Shown in pieces: positions 19,595 to 30,224 of a stretch of DNA of 64,000 bases. Position numbers and translations under genes: made by a program. The notes beneath the pieces are model-generated. The model was not told the origin of the DNA and ran no database searches. It worked only from the letters and a program-made list of their open reading frames with translations. Every line of letters begins with the position of its first letter. The stretch's first letter is position 1. The stretch is from Dromaius novaehollandiae (Eukaryota > Chordata > Aves > Casuariiformes > Dromaiidae): contig NC_088103.1 of NCBI RefSeq assembly GCF_036370855.1, positions 5,581,404 through 5,645,403 on the forward strand. The letters are read 5' to 3'.

Positions 19595-19833
19595 CGGATG
19601 CTAGCCAGAAGGCAAAATACAAGCAGCCCATTGCATGGGGGTGGGAGTGTAGCAGCAGCATGCAGTCTTCATGGGCGTTGGTCTGAGAGGCTTGCTCTGC
19701 TACCAAGCTCCTGGTGCCTTTTAGTACAGCTGGCTCAATGCCCTTTAAGTTTGCCTGGATACTTGCTGACACTATATGGTGGCACTCTGAGTAGGGTTTT
19801 TTGTGGAAGCGTGTTGAAGTCCTGCTGTGGAAG
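19595..19833. repeat. Repeat R1b, arm A
   Basis: This is the second copy of R1 in arm A. Mirror and direct counterparts are at 46327-46566 and 57498-57736. Confidence 0.75.
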
Positions 19834-20863
19834 AATTGGGATAGACACACTAGAGCATGAAGACCCTGAGGAAGATCAGAGCAATTTCCAAGTCGATATT
19901 GGCACTGAGCACTTTGGAAGGATTAGTGCAATTCAGTCTGCATCTAACACGCATACCATAAGTATATGCTCAGGTGTATGATTTTGCTGCCTCTTTTCTT
20001 GTGGGAGAAAGTTGGAACTCAGCTGGAAAAAGAAGAAGTCTGGTTTGTAACCCCAGGGAGTCAGAGTGACTACTTGGACATGGCCTTTTGTCAGAACAGG
20101 AGCTTCCAAAGCAGAAATGCCTGGTAATTTATAGCGCTCAGCAGCACGTGCGTAGACTATTCTGTGGTCATAGCTTGCAGCTCTTGATGTCACTGACTGT
20201 GGCAGGAAGACAGTTGTTGGAAAGCTGCCTTTTAGGCGTCTGTTTCTAGTAGGAGGTAGTTCACGAGCTGGCACCGAAAGCATATCTATCAGCAACAGTG
20301 CCCTTTCCCTTTTGTTGCTGTAACTATTAACCAAAAAGTACCTTTGTGGGGAGGCTGTTTGAAAGAGCAGCCATGTGGCCATGGTGGCAGGAAGGGAGGC
20401 AGGAGTTGTAGGCTAAACCACCTGACAGAGTTGGGAGAGGTAGGGCAAAAAAAGCAGGCCCTGCTCGCCTCCTCGCAACATACAGTAGCACGTCTCTGAG
20501 GCCTCCTTCCCTTTTCCCTTTTTAAGCCGCATACCAAATATTACTGAAGCATGCACAGCTCCCTGGCTGTCTATGACACCGTCATCAGCTGACGACAAAA
20601 ATGCAACACACTCTGCGCACTGCAGCATGTGCACATGGGTGTCGACTGGTCTTCCGTGTCCTGGAAAGAGAGCCCATGCACAGAGAGACACTTTGTGCCT
20701 TCTCACCTCAGGCAAAGCACCTGCCCATGGGACAGCACCTGAGTACACGAGGGGACTCCTCCTTTCCTCGGAAAGCACAGCACTGGTGAGGCAGGCATTA
20801 TTCGGCTTCTAAGGCAGAGCATCTGAAATCTGTGTCAAACTGCTTGGCTCTGCAGAGGCAGTG
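19834..20863. other. Sequence between R1b and R2b, no gene assigned
   Basis: A small island near 20220-20257 (CTGCCTTTTAGG...TAGGAGG) matches the R1a-R2a junction at 16760-16795. The R1a-R2a unit thus looks like this region with two internal segments missing. A minus-strand frame of about 149 codons (20382-19933) is open but not recognised. Confidence 0.5.
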
Positions 20864-21309
20864 AAAAAGTGCCCCAGCAAAGGAAAAGGCTGCAATCAGA
20901 GTCTCACAATCCCAGCGAGTGAGTCAGCAGCCGGAGGAACTTATCCCAGCCAGAGCCGCTGTCTCCTAAGGTGACAAAGGCAATCGCAGACTTCTCTGGA
21001 AAACCCGCCTGTGCTTGTCGTTGTGCTCTGGGCATCACAAGGACCTCCAGGGTGAAAGCAGCAGAAGCAGCTCAGACACAGAGCTGCCTTTCTCCCTAGA
21101 TTGCACACTGTCTCCCCTAGGCAGCCTGCTGCTCACTGCCTAGACTCCAGCTGGGCAACTCTCCTAGGCGGAGCCTGAGAGAGTTACTCCTTTGCACAGC
21201 TCCGAGCACAAGGGTCTTCTCGTCTTTGGCGTCCTTCAGGGCTGCAGCCATTGCGACAGAGCAGTCAGTTGCACTATTGCAAACAGGGAGAAGTGCCTCA
21301 CCAGTTTCT
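20864..21309. repeat. Repeat R2b, arm A
   Basis: This copy lies just beyond the 3' end of the PHF7-like gene and may form part of its 3' untranslated region. Diagnostic bases (TATTGCAAACAGG; CAGCCGGAGG) separate it from R2a. Confidence 0.75.
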
Positions 21310-21488
21310 CCAAGCCTCCCCTTGCTGGCACAGCGTGGTTCCCTGCTGCTGGGAAGACAGCGGCCCTCTCAGGGCAGGCAGTGCAGTGGGGCTGTAGCAC
21401 GCAGGCAGCTCCTGCACAGCTAGCCCCGGGGTGTTCCCCTTGACTGCCTCTGCCAGCGGCTGGGCATCAGTGCCCTCAGCAGCGGTCT

Positions 21489-24400
21489 TCAGGGCCGGCT
21501 GTAGGGATGTGGGGGCCGGTGCAGGAGCCTGGAGCGGCCTGCCCTCCTGTCTCTCCGAGACTGCACCGAGCTGCTGCTCCCAGCATCCGGGGAGCCCTGG
21601 GAGGATGCCAGCGCTGCCTGGCTGGTGCTGGGGCAGCCTGGTGCCGACGGCGTGCTGGATGCTGTAAGGGGAGGCAGAAAGGTCAGCAGATCCACCCCAC
21701 GCCTCTTGGGCTGGTGAGGGCAGAGCAGTGCCCCCAACTCTGCAACGGGATTGGAGAAGCTCCGCCACGCCCACCCTGACCACCCCCTGCCAGGGCCTGC
21801 CTGGCACCTGCCTCTAGCCCTGGCACCCAGGTCCTCAGCCCCTTACCAGTGCTCTGGCCAGCACAGCCGTCACACTCCCACAGCCCCGTGGCATCCCGCA
21901 CGGAGGAGCACTGGCGGTGGGTCCCACTGGCAGCACACGAGGAGCACAGCAGCAGCTGCCATGGGCTGGGGAAGCAAAGAGGCTGCTGAGCAGGGAGGTC
22001 CCAGCAGGGAGTGGTGCCAGGAAGCCCCCCTCAAAGACCAAGGGGACGGAGCGGGACAGTGCCCACAGAGCTTCCTGGCCTGGCCCCACCTGGCTCTCAA
22101 GTGTCCTGGCTGCCCGTATTCTTGCTGAGACCAAAGAGCCTGGGCAGAGCCCAGCAGCACCCTCCACTCCTTGGAGGAGCCCTTGCTCAGTGCTAAGAGG
22201 GGCATGCCTCCTCTGCAAGAACAGCATCCCCGTGGGAGAGGTGCGTCCCTCTCCCTCACCCCACCCCAGGGAGGGCGTCCCTCCACCTTCTTGCAAGCCC
22301 TTCACACATCTGGCCACACTCCTTGGAGGAGGCTGGGAAACTGCTGCTGCAGAGGCTTACCCCTCCTCTTCTGACTGCTCCCTGCCTCCCCTGTAGAGGC
22401 ACTGGCTGGCATCGCAGCGGCTGTACGTTTCGAAGAGGTCTGCAAAGTTCTCCTCCTCCTCCTCCTCCTCACGAGCCAGCCTTCTGCAGCCGAAGGAAGG
22501 CAAGGACATGAGCCTGGCCACCCCTGGCACCCCTGGGCAGATCCAGCATGTTCCTGGTCTTCTGAACCTCCTTCTTTCCATCACCTCAGTGAAGCAGGGG
22601 ACCAGGCTAACACACTCGTCTTCATTCTGTGCCCGCCCCAGGCCTGAGGTTCTCCCGCTGCCAAATGGCAATCACACCTCTGACCTCTGCTCTCAACTGC
22701 CTGAGCAGCTTGCCCCAGAAGAGCTTTGAGGGCCAGAAGCTGACCCCAGTTGGAAAAAAAAGAAGAAAAAAAAAAAGGAGTATCTGGGAAAGTTCAGGGG
22801 AGAGCAAATGCCTGCAGAGCTGGCAATACCCCAATAAGCAAGAGCTGCCTTCTTGCTCAGCAAGTGTGACTCTTGGGGCTGGGCCTGGGCCTGGGGCATT
22901 CTTGCAGGCAGGCCGCTTTGCTCCTCTCCTCCAGGCAGCTGCTCTTGCTGGGAACACAGCCTGCCTGCAGCACTGTGGGCTGGCCTGGCGCAGCTCCCTG
23001 GGCATTCTTCTCTCTCCTAGGCCTGGCGGAAGGGAACAAGGGACCTACCTGATGGGGATTCGGATACCCAAGCGCAACATCTCTGCTGGGAAACTGTCCC
23101 CGTCTTTGCACTGCGGGCACCTGAAGTTGTTGAAGCCAGACCGCAGAGCTTGTCCCTGCAGGGGAGACACAACCAGCCTGAAGAGGACACTGCTGCTGAG
23201 CACCTCCTGTCCCGAAGCCTAAGGGAGGAGAGACCACCGTGGTGGGCCGTGCAACTGGGGCTGGAGTGACTGAGAAGGCAAGGCTAAAGGCCTCGTGTGG
23301 AGGACGTGGCCCAGCTGGGCAGCAATGGAGGAAGAGGCCCTGGGATTCCCTTCCGTTCTGTGCTGCAGGCCCCAGGGACATGAGCGGAGCAGCAGGCAGG
23401 CTGCTGGGCACTGAGCCCCTCAGGGGATTGAGACCATCCAGGGAGGTCTGCTGAGGGCAACCTCTGCAGAAGGCCATGAGACGGGGGTGGGGAGAGGGCA
23501 GAGAGGGTCTCAGCCCTCCTCATGCCCCCAGGGAAAAAGCCAGGTGGGAGGAGGTCTTCCAGGCTGTCTTCTGTTGGCCCCAGCATGGATGTGTCTCAAG
23601 AGAAGCTTTGCATGATCATGGAGAGTCTCCACAGTCCCTGCACCCTCACCCTTGGGGGTCCTCAAATGTGGCTTGCGGAGCCCAGACAGCCTGGAGAGGC
23701 AGGTGAGGGAAGGGTCTCCTAACCTGGATGCAGCCACGGTGGAACCAGGCGTGCTTGCAGAAGGGGCACACCATGGTGCTGTAGGAGGTCCTGTCCTCCA
23801 CAGGCTCCATGCAGATGATGCACGTGGTGTCCCCATCCTGGTGCGTCTCCACTGTCTGCTGTGGGCGATGCTCCCAGCACAACGACCTGGGTGAAGGAGG
23901 AAGAGGTGAGCCTGGAGGAATGGCAAGAGTCTGGTTCCCCGTCTGCTTGGCCAGCGCTGGCTGCAGGGAGCAGGAGGGGATGTAGCAGCACGGGAGGCTG
24001 CAGCCCGAGCAACGGCAGCCCTTACCTGTACTCCCCAAAGAACTGCGAGACGCAGCCCTTTTCGAACCCGCAGGGGAAGTGGAACTTGCGGGTGCACCGC
24101 TTCTGCTGGCACACAACGGTGGCCCCCTTCCTCCTACACACACAGCAGGTCTGCAAAGAGCACAGCAGCCCCCGACTCCCCGTCAGTGACCTCAGGTCAG
24201 GGACCTCAAAACCTGCCCTGCACCTCAGGAAGGGATGCAGGGATGTCGAGGCCTGGCTGGGTCAAGGCCAGCAGCTCCGCATGCAGACAGGACTCTAGTG
24301 CAATCTGGGCTCGTGACCTGCTGGGACTGGCTAGGGGAGGCCGTGAGGGAGACCCGTCACAGCAACACAGCCCTCCCCTCCGCAAGATCCTCACCTTCCG

Positions 24401-25947
24401 AGCTGCCCGCTTCACTACCCGCCTGATATCCCCAGGGAGGAACCGGCAGAATCCCTCTCCGTCGGTGCCTCTCTGGAAAAGCCCCTTGGCAGGATACTAG
24501 AAGAGAGAAAAGTGCAGGAGCTCATGAGGTCAGCGAGACAAGGACCTCTCCTAATGGCTTGTCCTGAGCCTGGAGAGACAGCAGCAGCAGGCAAGGCAGT
24601 GTTCATTTCCCCTGGGGCTGGGCGAGCTGCAATAGTCCTCGCCTTAGACCTCACCCTCAGCAAAAAGCACAAAGGCATGGAGAGGGGGCGAGCCCCGGCT
24701 GTGCTGTGGCTTTGCAAGTGCAAGGCACTGACCCAGGGAGCTGTGGAGAAGAGCTGGTGGACACCACTGCAGAGCTGTCCGGCTGGGTCTGGTTGAGCTG
24801 AGCAGATGCCATGCTTGGGTGGCCGTGAAGAGCAAGAGGGGGCTCAGGAAAGCAACTCAAGGAGTTCCCAGGGCGGGCGCATCTGCTTGTGAGGGCCAGC
24901 TCAGGAGGCTTGGATCTCGCCCACACAGGGAATAGGGTCGCTCGGCAGCACCTGGGTGGGGGGGCTGTGCTGGGAGCGCAGGAGGAGGAGTTGGCACCTA
25001 CAGGGCAGCTGGGGCTGCGATTCCACGCATGCACACATGCCCCTTGGGGTGCCAGGGCAAAGCTGTGGGCAGCCCCAGGGGAACTCACCAGGCAAAACTC
25101 ATGTGCGCAGAGGCCGTCCTCCTGGCACGTCTGCCCGTAGACATCCGGCTCAGAGTGGGCACGGCGACACAGCACACACTCTGGAGGCAGGGAGGGAAGG
25201 GAAGCAGCGAGGGAGAGCACACATCACCACCACTGAGCACCTCTCCAGGGGCTGGGGAGAGTCAGCCTGAGGATTTCCCCCAAGAGAGCATCCTCTCTCG
25301 GCTGTGCCGGGGGTGCAGCAGGCCTGGAGCCGTTGGCAGGGCCCTCGGGGGCCTTGGAGAGGAAGGGGGCATTGCTGGGATGAGCGTCACAACAGGCGCC
25401 CAGGAGTGCGATGGGCAGGAGGTGGCAGACAGCCTGCGGAAGGGTGTCGCTGGGTCTCAGGAGTCAGAGCGCCTCCCCACAGGCCGTGGGGCTTTGCCTT
25501 CACAGCCGGTCCCCGTCCACTCCCACGCACATCCCGCTCCCACGGACACCCCAGCCAAGAAGGTGCTGACTCCAGCCCCCGCCTCTCCCCGACTGTGCCA
25601 CGCTCTGGCCCAAAGCAAGGCCCCTCCCAGCTCCCCACAGCCTCAGAGGCTCCCGCTCTCTCCCTGCCCTTGCCTTCCCCTTTCCTCCCTGGACTCCTGG
25701 AGCACAGCAAGCTCTGGGCAGCGCCTGCCCTCCCCACACAGCCCTCCCTCCCCACACAACAAGCCTCCTTGGCTGAAGTTCAAGAGGGGCCCTGCAGTGG
25801 GGCTCTTGAGCACCTCCTGCAGCCCATTGCCACCGCTCCCAGCTCTGCACAAAAGTCACCCCCACAACACCTTTGCCCGGTTTCTGGGAGCTGCTGGGAT
25901 ACTTTGCTCTCACCATCCTCCCTCGACTGGCGAGCCTTCCGCTTCAT
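21489..25947 (-). CDS. PHF7-like: PHF7-like zinc-finger protein, copy 1 (nine exons)
   Basis: Exons on the minus strand: 25947-25914, 25180-25089, 24496-24395, 24150-24026, 23886-23724, 23155-23049, 22483-22361, 21965-21847, 21661-21489. All introns are GT-AG and all phases join, giving 1038 nt and 345 residues; human PHF7 has 381. The start ATG has the context GCCGCCATGA. Exons 2-5 encode an extended PHD finger (C13, C16, H38, C41, then C78, C81, C90, C95, H100, C103, C121, H124). Exons 5-6 encode a RING/PHD-like finger with C140, C143, C158, C161, H167, C170, C185, C188. Exons 7-8 encode a third PHD-like finger (C231 to C283) after a run of seven glutamates. PHF7 and its relative G2E3 are chromatin-binding or E3 ligase proteins; known PHF7 acts in male germ cells. 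Copy-specific features are N at residue 182, SSTPSAP at the start of exon 9, and a 139-bp fourth intron (561 bp in A'). Confidence 0.93.
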
Positions 25948-27499
25948 GGCGGCCACAGCGCAGGTCGGTGCTGAGAGCTCTGAAAAGGTCCTGCCACAGC
26001 TAGGCTGGGCTTTCCCCTCCAGAGGCTCCTCTGCCGACCCTGAGGGACGAGCAGGACAAGGGGGTGACTGCAGCACAGCACCAGGACCTCAGAGGCATGG
26101 GCACCTGCTCCCTCCCTCAGCAGCACCCACCAAGCCCCTCCGTTGCCCTGACACTCAAGCAAGGCTGGTGCTGCCCAAGGCTCTGTCGCACCACAGGCGA
26201 GGGGCACTGCGGATGGGCACGGGAGGCTGACAGCCCTTGAGCTCTGCGGCTCCCCTGAGAAGTGGGATTGTCTCCGCGGCTGCCCTTTCCGCCCTGCGCA
26301 GGACCCCCGATCCACACCCCTCCCCAAGCCATCCCTCTGCTGGACACCTGCCCCCACTCCCCTCACCTCACCAGGTTGCTCAGAGGTGCTGCCTCCCAAC
26401 CTAGTGCCAGCCAGACACCAGGAGGCCTTTATCTCCTGGCCCTGGTGACCCGTGTCATCGCATTGTCCACTGTGACACCGTCACCATTCTGTCACTGGGT
26501 TCCATGTGAAGACGAAGTCTGGGGGCCAGAAGCTGGGCACAAGAGCCCTTGGCTACCCTGGCAGACAGGGATTTTGCTCCTGCGGCTTCTTCAGAGCCCT
26601 CGCAACAAGCAGACCCTGCCCTTCAGGCCCCTCGCAGAGATGGTCGACAAAGAGAGCCTCCCATTGCTCCCTGGCTCTGGGCGGAAATCCTCCACTCCTG
26701 GGGGCTGCCTTTCCCTCGCACACCCTCGTCTCTGCCTGCCAGTCCTGCTCCCAGGCTCCCTTGGCCTCCTCCCTGATGGCAGGCACAGGCACGCCTCCAT
26801 TGCAGGGACAGCTGGGGCTGGGCAGCGCCAGGGGATTCTGTCCTAGCGCCTAAAGCGGAAACATCCACCCCAGAGCCCCTCTCTGCTGAAACCTGCCCTC
26901 CCACAAGTGCCCTGACCTCGAGAGTGGGGCAGAAAATGAGAGAGGCTCTGCCATCCCTCCTGCCCTCACTCCAACAGACAGACATGGGCCTCTTGGATCA
27001 CTCCGGTCTCTCCCCAGTGCCGTCGCGCTTGTGGGCCTCTCTCCTCCTTCCCACCGTGGGGTTCCTTGCAGTTGTCCAGAAACATGTCCGGGACAGAAAA
27101 GGCGAATCCCCTGCAGTTGAAAAATGGCACACAGTGGGGTCCCCTCTGTGGTGGCAGGAGCACTGGCAGACCCTGCCTGTCCTGCAGCAGAGCCCCTTAG
27201 GAGCCCGTAGGAGCAAGGGCTACTTGTCGAGGTCTCTGCTTTCAGGCAGTCCTGAGAGGAGATCCTCTGAGGCTCCGCTTGCCTGACATCTCCCCTCATG
27301 CTCTCTGCTCCTCCTTCTGACATCCTGCAACAGCTCTCTGCAGAGTAGTCGTGCAAAGTGCACCTCAGCCACGAGGCCCTTCTGCTTGGGGTTTTGTCAA
27401 GAAAGCCAGAGGCCCCCTTTCACCCGCTACATGACATGTCAGGGCATGGAGTTGCACCATTGCTCCTCCTGATGAAGACCCAGGTTTCAAAGGATGACA
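25948..27499. other. PHF7-like upstream region, arm A; no further gene seen
   Basis: This sequence is closely matched at 38230-39780. It must hold the promoter. A weak TATA-like GATAAAGG lies about 480 bp upstream of the ATG (near 26425-26432 on minus; 39296-39303 in A'), close to several GTGAC/GTCAC half-palindromes (26445-26500). No 5' untranslated exon can be placed with confidence. Long frames on both strands are GC-driven. Confidence 0.45.
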
Positions 27500-30224
27500 G
27501 GACAGTGACAGCAGCAGCGGGAGTCCCGCAGCAGCATGCCTGCCCTCAGCCCCGGAGGTGCCGTCCCCAGGGACTGGCCAGTCTGGAGCTCCATGCAGTC
27601 TTTACTCCTCAGCGAGCGGGGCCAGGGATGAACCAAAGAGGGGCAGCCATCTGCCCTCCAGGACCTGCTCAGAGGAGAGGCCCAGGCATTTCTGACCAGG
27701 GGGCATCTGGAAAAGACTCCCAAGCCCAGGACACAGCTTTGGCAGAGGGAAGGTACCTCCATCCAATCTCGTTCCCTGCCCTCTGCCCTCAAAGAGGTGC
27801 TCCCAAAGTCACCTGGGGCTGCGTTGCTGGACGAGGTTGTTCCCTGGCAGTGGCAGTTCTTGCCCAGTGCTGGGGACCCCTGGCTGGGTTGGCCTGGGCA
27901 CCCAGGAGCTGCCTGGCTGTGCCTGCCCCTGGCTGATAAGCCCTGCTGCTCTCCTGCAATGGGATGCAGGGCCCTGCAGCTCTGCTCCATGAGTGCCCAG
28001 CGCTGCCTGGAGCTGAGCTTCCACCTCCCGCTCTTGGGATCCATGTTCTCCCCTTCACACCCCAAAGGCCCAGCGCTCCGGCAAGCCAAACGCACGCACA
28101 CGAACGCAGCCAGGGCTGTGCATCAGGCAGCGAGGCTTGGGCTCGCTCCCTCCTCTCTCCAAGAGGGCTAGGCCAGCTCTTCCCTCCTCCCCGCAGAGTC
28201 CCCATCACCAGGGCATGTGCTGGGCACAGCAGCACCCCTGCCCTCCGCTGCCAGTGACCAAGAGAGACTGGGAGGTCCCTGAGTCACAACAACCAGGGCT
28301 GCGGCTGAGTAGTTACGGCACGACCTTCGGAGACGGCTGTCCTGGCAGCAAGGCCTGGCAGGCAACCCTGACTCGCAGCTGTCCTCGTCCTGCCCCGCCA
28401 AAGCTCACATGTTGCTAAGAGCCGGTTTTCTGCCCCACCAGGGAAAGAGTCCCGTCAGTTTGGGGCCTTGGTTTAATTCAAGCGAACAAAACTCAGAGTG
28501 TGCTGGCACAGCTGGTAGTCACTGTCACCACTCCCTCTGGCACTGTTCATACTGGTCATGGTGCCAAGGCTTCCCCGAGTGCTAAGGAGTGAATAGGAAG
28601 GGTTCAGGGTGATGCACAGGGAGAAGGCAACAGAAGAAGAGGGATAGGCCTGCGCTGTAACACCCAGGTGTGGCGTGATGTCGGCAAAGGAAAGGCCAGG
28701 ATCTCCGCTTTCCCTTGACATGACAGGACACGCCATTCCCCTCTCCTGGCAATTGCAGTATAGACTCTTTGATGGCCTCCAGTACTGTGTGTTTAGGTTT
28801 GGAAAGAGGACTCTTACTTGCGGACAGTCTCGAAGGAGGAGGAAGTGATGCAGTGAGAAAAGCAAGCCTGCCACGTGTCTATCTACAGCACTTCTCTTGG
28901 CATTCAATAGAAAGGGACAGACTCCTAGTGAACTAAACAGTGCCCCAAAGCTCAGTAAAGCAGCATCCGTTAAAGTAAAGCAAGGAGCTGCTTCATGTTT
29001 AATGCTATCTGTGCCAGTTCTGCCTGAGCCCCAGGAGTAACCCAGAGCAGGACACAGCTCAGACAAATATGTGCACCACCCGAGAGCTATTTGAGAGCTT
29101 CTGCATCCCTCTGCGCTCTCATGGAAATGTCTATGGACCCTGAACCAGTTTCATCAAACAGAAAGATCCTTTCAGATAGCTCTGAGGGGAAGAAGAAAAA
29201 GATCCTGAGCTTGTGGAGTCACAACTTGCTTTTAGATGCCCAAAAGAGCTGTGTCCTGCAAGCAGAGGCAGGCAAGAAATGCAGGCAACACGAGAGTCTC
29301 ACAAACACCCACTACGCACTTGCCATGCAGCCAGAAAGCAGGCGTTGTTGTGGCCTGTGGTCATAGCCCTTCAAAGCTGGTGCAGACAGTTGCGTTCAAA
29401 GGACACCTCTCACTCGCACCAGAACAACAGCACAGCCTCACCCTCATCCCTTTCGACAAGAGACTCACCCCACGGAGGACTTTTTTCTCTGCTCCGTTTC
29501 TTCCTTCACTTGCTCTCCAGGGAATGGCTTTTGTGCTGCTTTACCTGCTCCATACTCTGAAAAAGAGAGCTTGCTGGGAGGAGATGGTGACTTAAGAAAG
29601 TCTCTCTGGGGGGAAGAATTTCACACAGGAGGAGCAGAATGTCTGATCTCTGTGGCTGGTCTCATGGGCATGACTTTGTCGTATTCAGCCTGAAGATCCT
29701 CGTTTTGAAATTCCCAGTTTTGAAAGGGAAATGGAGCTTTGGCACAGGTTGGCAGCCCTTTGACAATCATCTCTAGGTCATTTTTCTCCTCAAATTCAAA
29801 CACAGTAGTTCTGTGAGGAACTACAGCGTTCTTTCTGCCCTTTGAATTCAAGGTAAAATTTGTTATTCATAAAGCCAATGGATTTCCCTAGCTTTTGTCG
29901 CCTTCCTGCACAAACTCCTCAAAGAGAAGAGCAGCTTGCAACGTATGCTCGGGAATGGAGTGCAGTGAGAAAGTGTCCTTCACCAGTGTCAGCTGCAGCC
30001 CGTGGGGCGAGCACCACTGTCAACTGCAACTGGTGGTGCAGGGCTGTTGGGGGCTCCTGGTCCAGAACAAGTCCCCAGAGATTTGCCATGCTGGGTGAAA
30101 TAAAGTCCCAGGAAGCCCTTTAGACTCTCCCATACATCCCATGATAACCTTGGCTCTGCTTCCCTAGGGGTACGGACAACAGGGAAAGCTACACAGCTCT
30201 GTAAGGAGTCAGCTGTGACGTTAC
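27500..30224. other. Left part of single-copy spacer; no gene assigned
   Basis: Open minus-strand frames exist (28473-29066 and 29621-29851), but I recognise neither and neither has a clear splice context. It lies downstream of the CCDC81-like exons and could hold their 3' exons; I found no coiled-coil or cysteine-rich C-terminal segment there. Confidence 0.4.

Larger units (their letters stand above)
12186..27499. repeat. Repeat arm A (about 15.3 kb)
   Basis: The whole segment recurs inverted at 38230-54056. Its part from 17520 to about 25690 also recurs in direct orientation at 55423-64000. The inner edge is at about 27499, where homology to A' stops after a short GATGACA-like stretch. The outer edge as seen here is the ERV junction, so the true arm may continue beyond the ERV. 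Compared with A', arm A lacks 422 bp in the fourth PHF7-like intron. Confidence 0.95.

Noticed and set aside
25029..26230. Plus-strand frames of 324 and 308 codons opposite PHF7-like exons 1-2
   Set aside because: They are antisense to real exons and introns, in two phases, with biased composition. They are shadows, not genes.
28473..29066. 197-codon minus-strand frame in the spacer
   Set aside because: No recognisable domain or splice context, and composition is unlike the neighbouring CCDC81-like exons.
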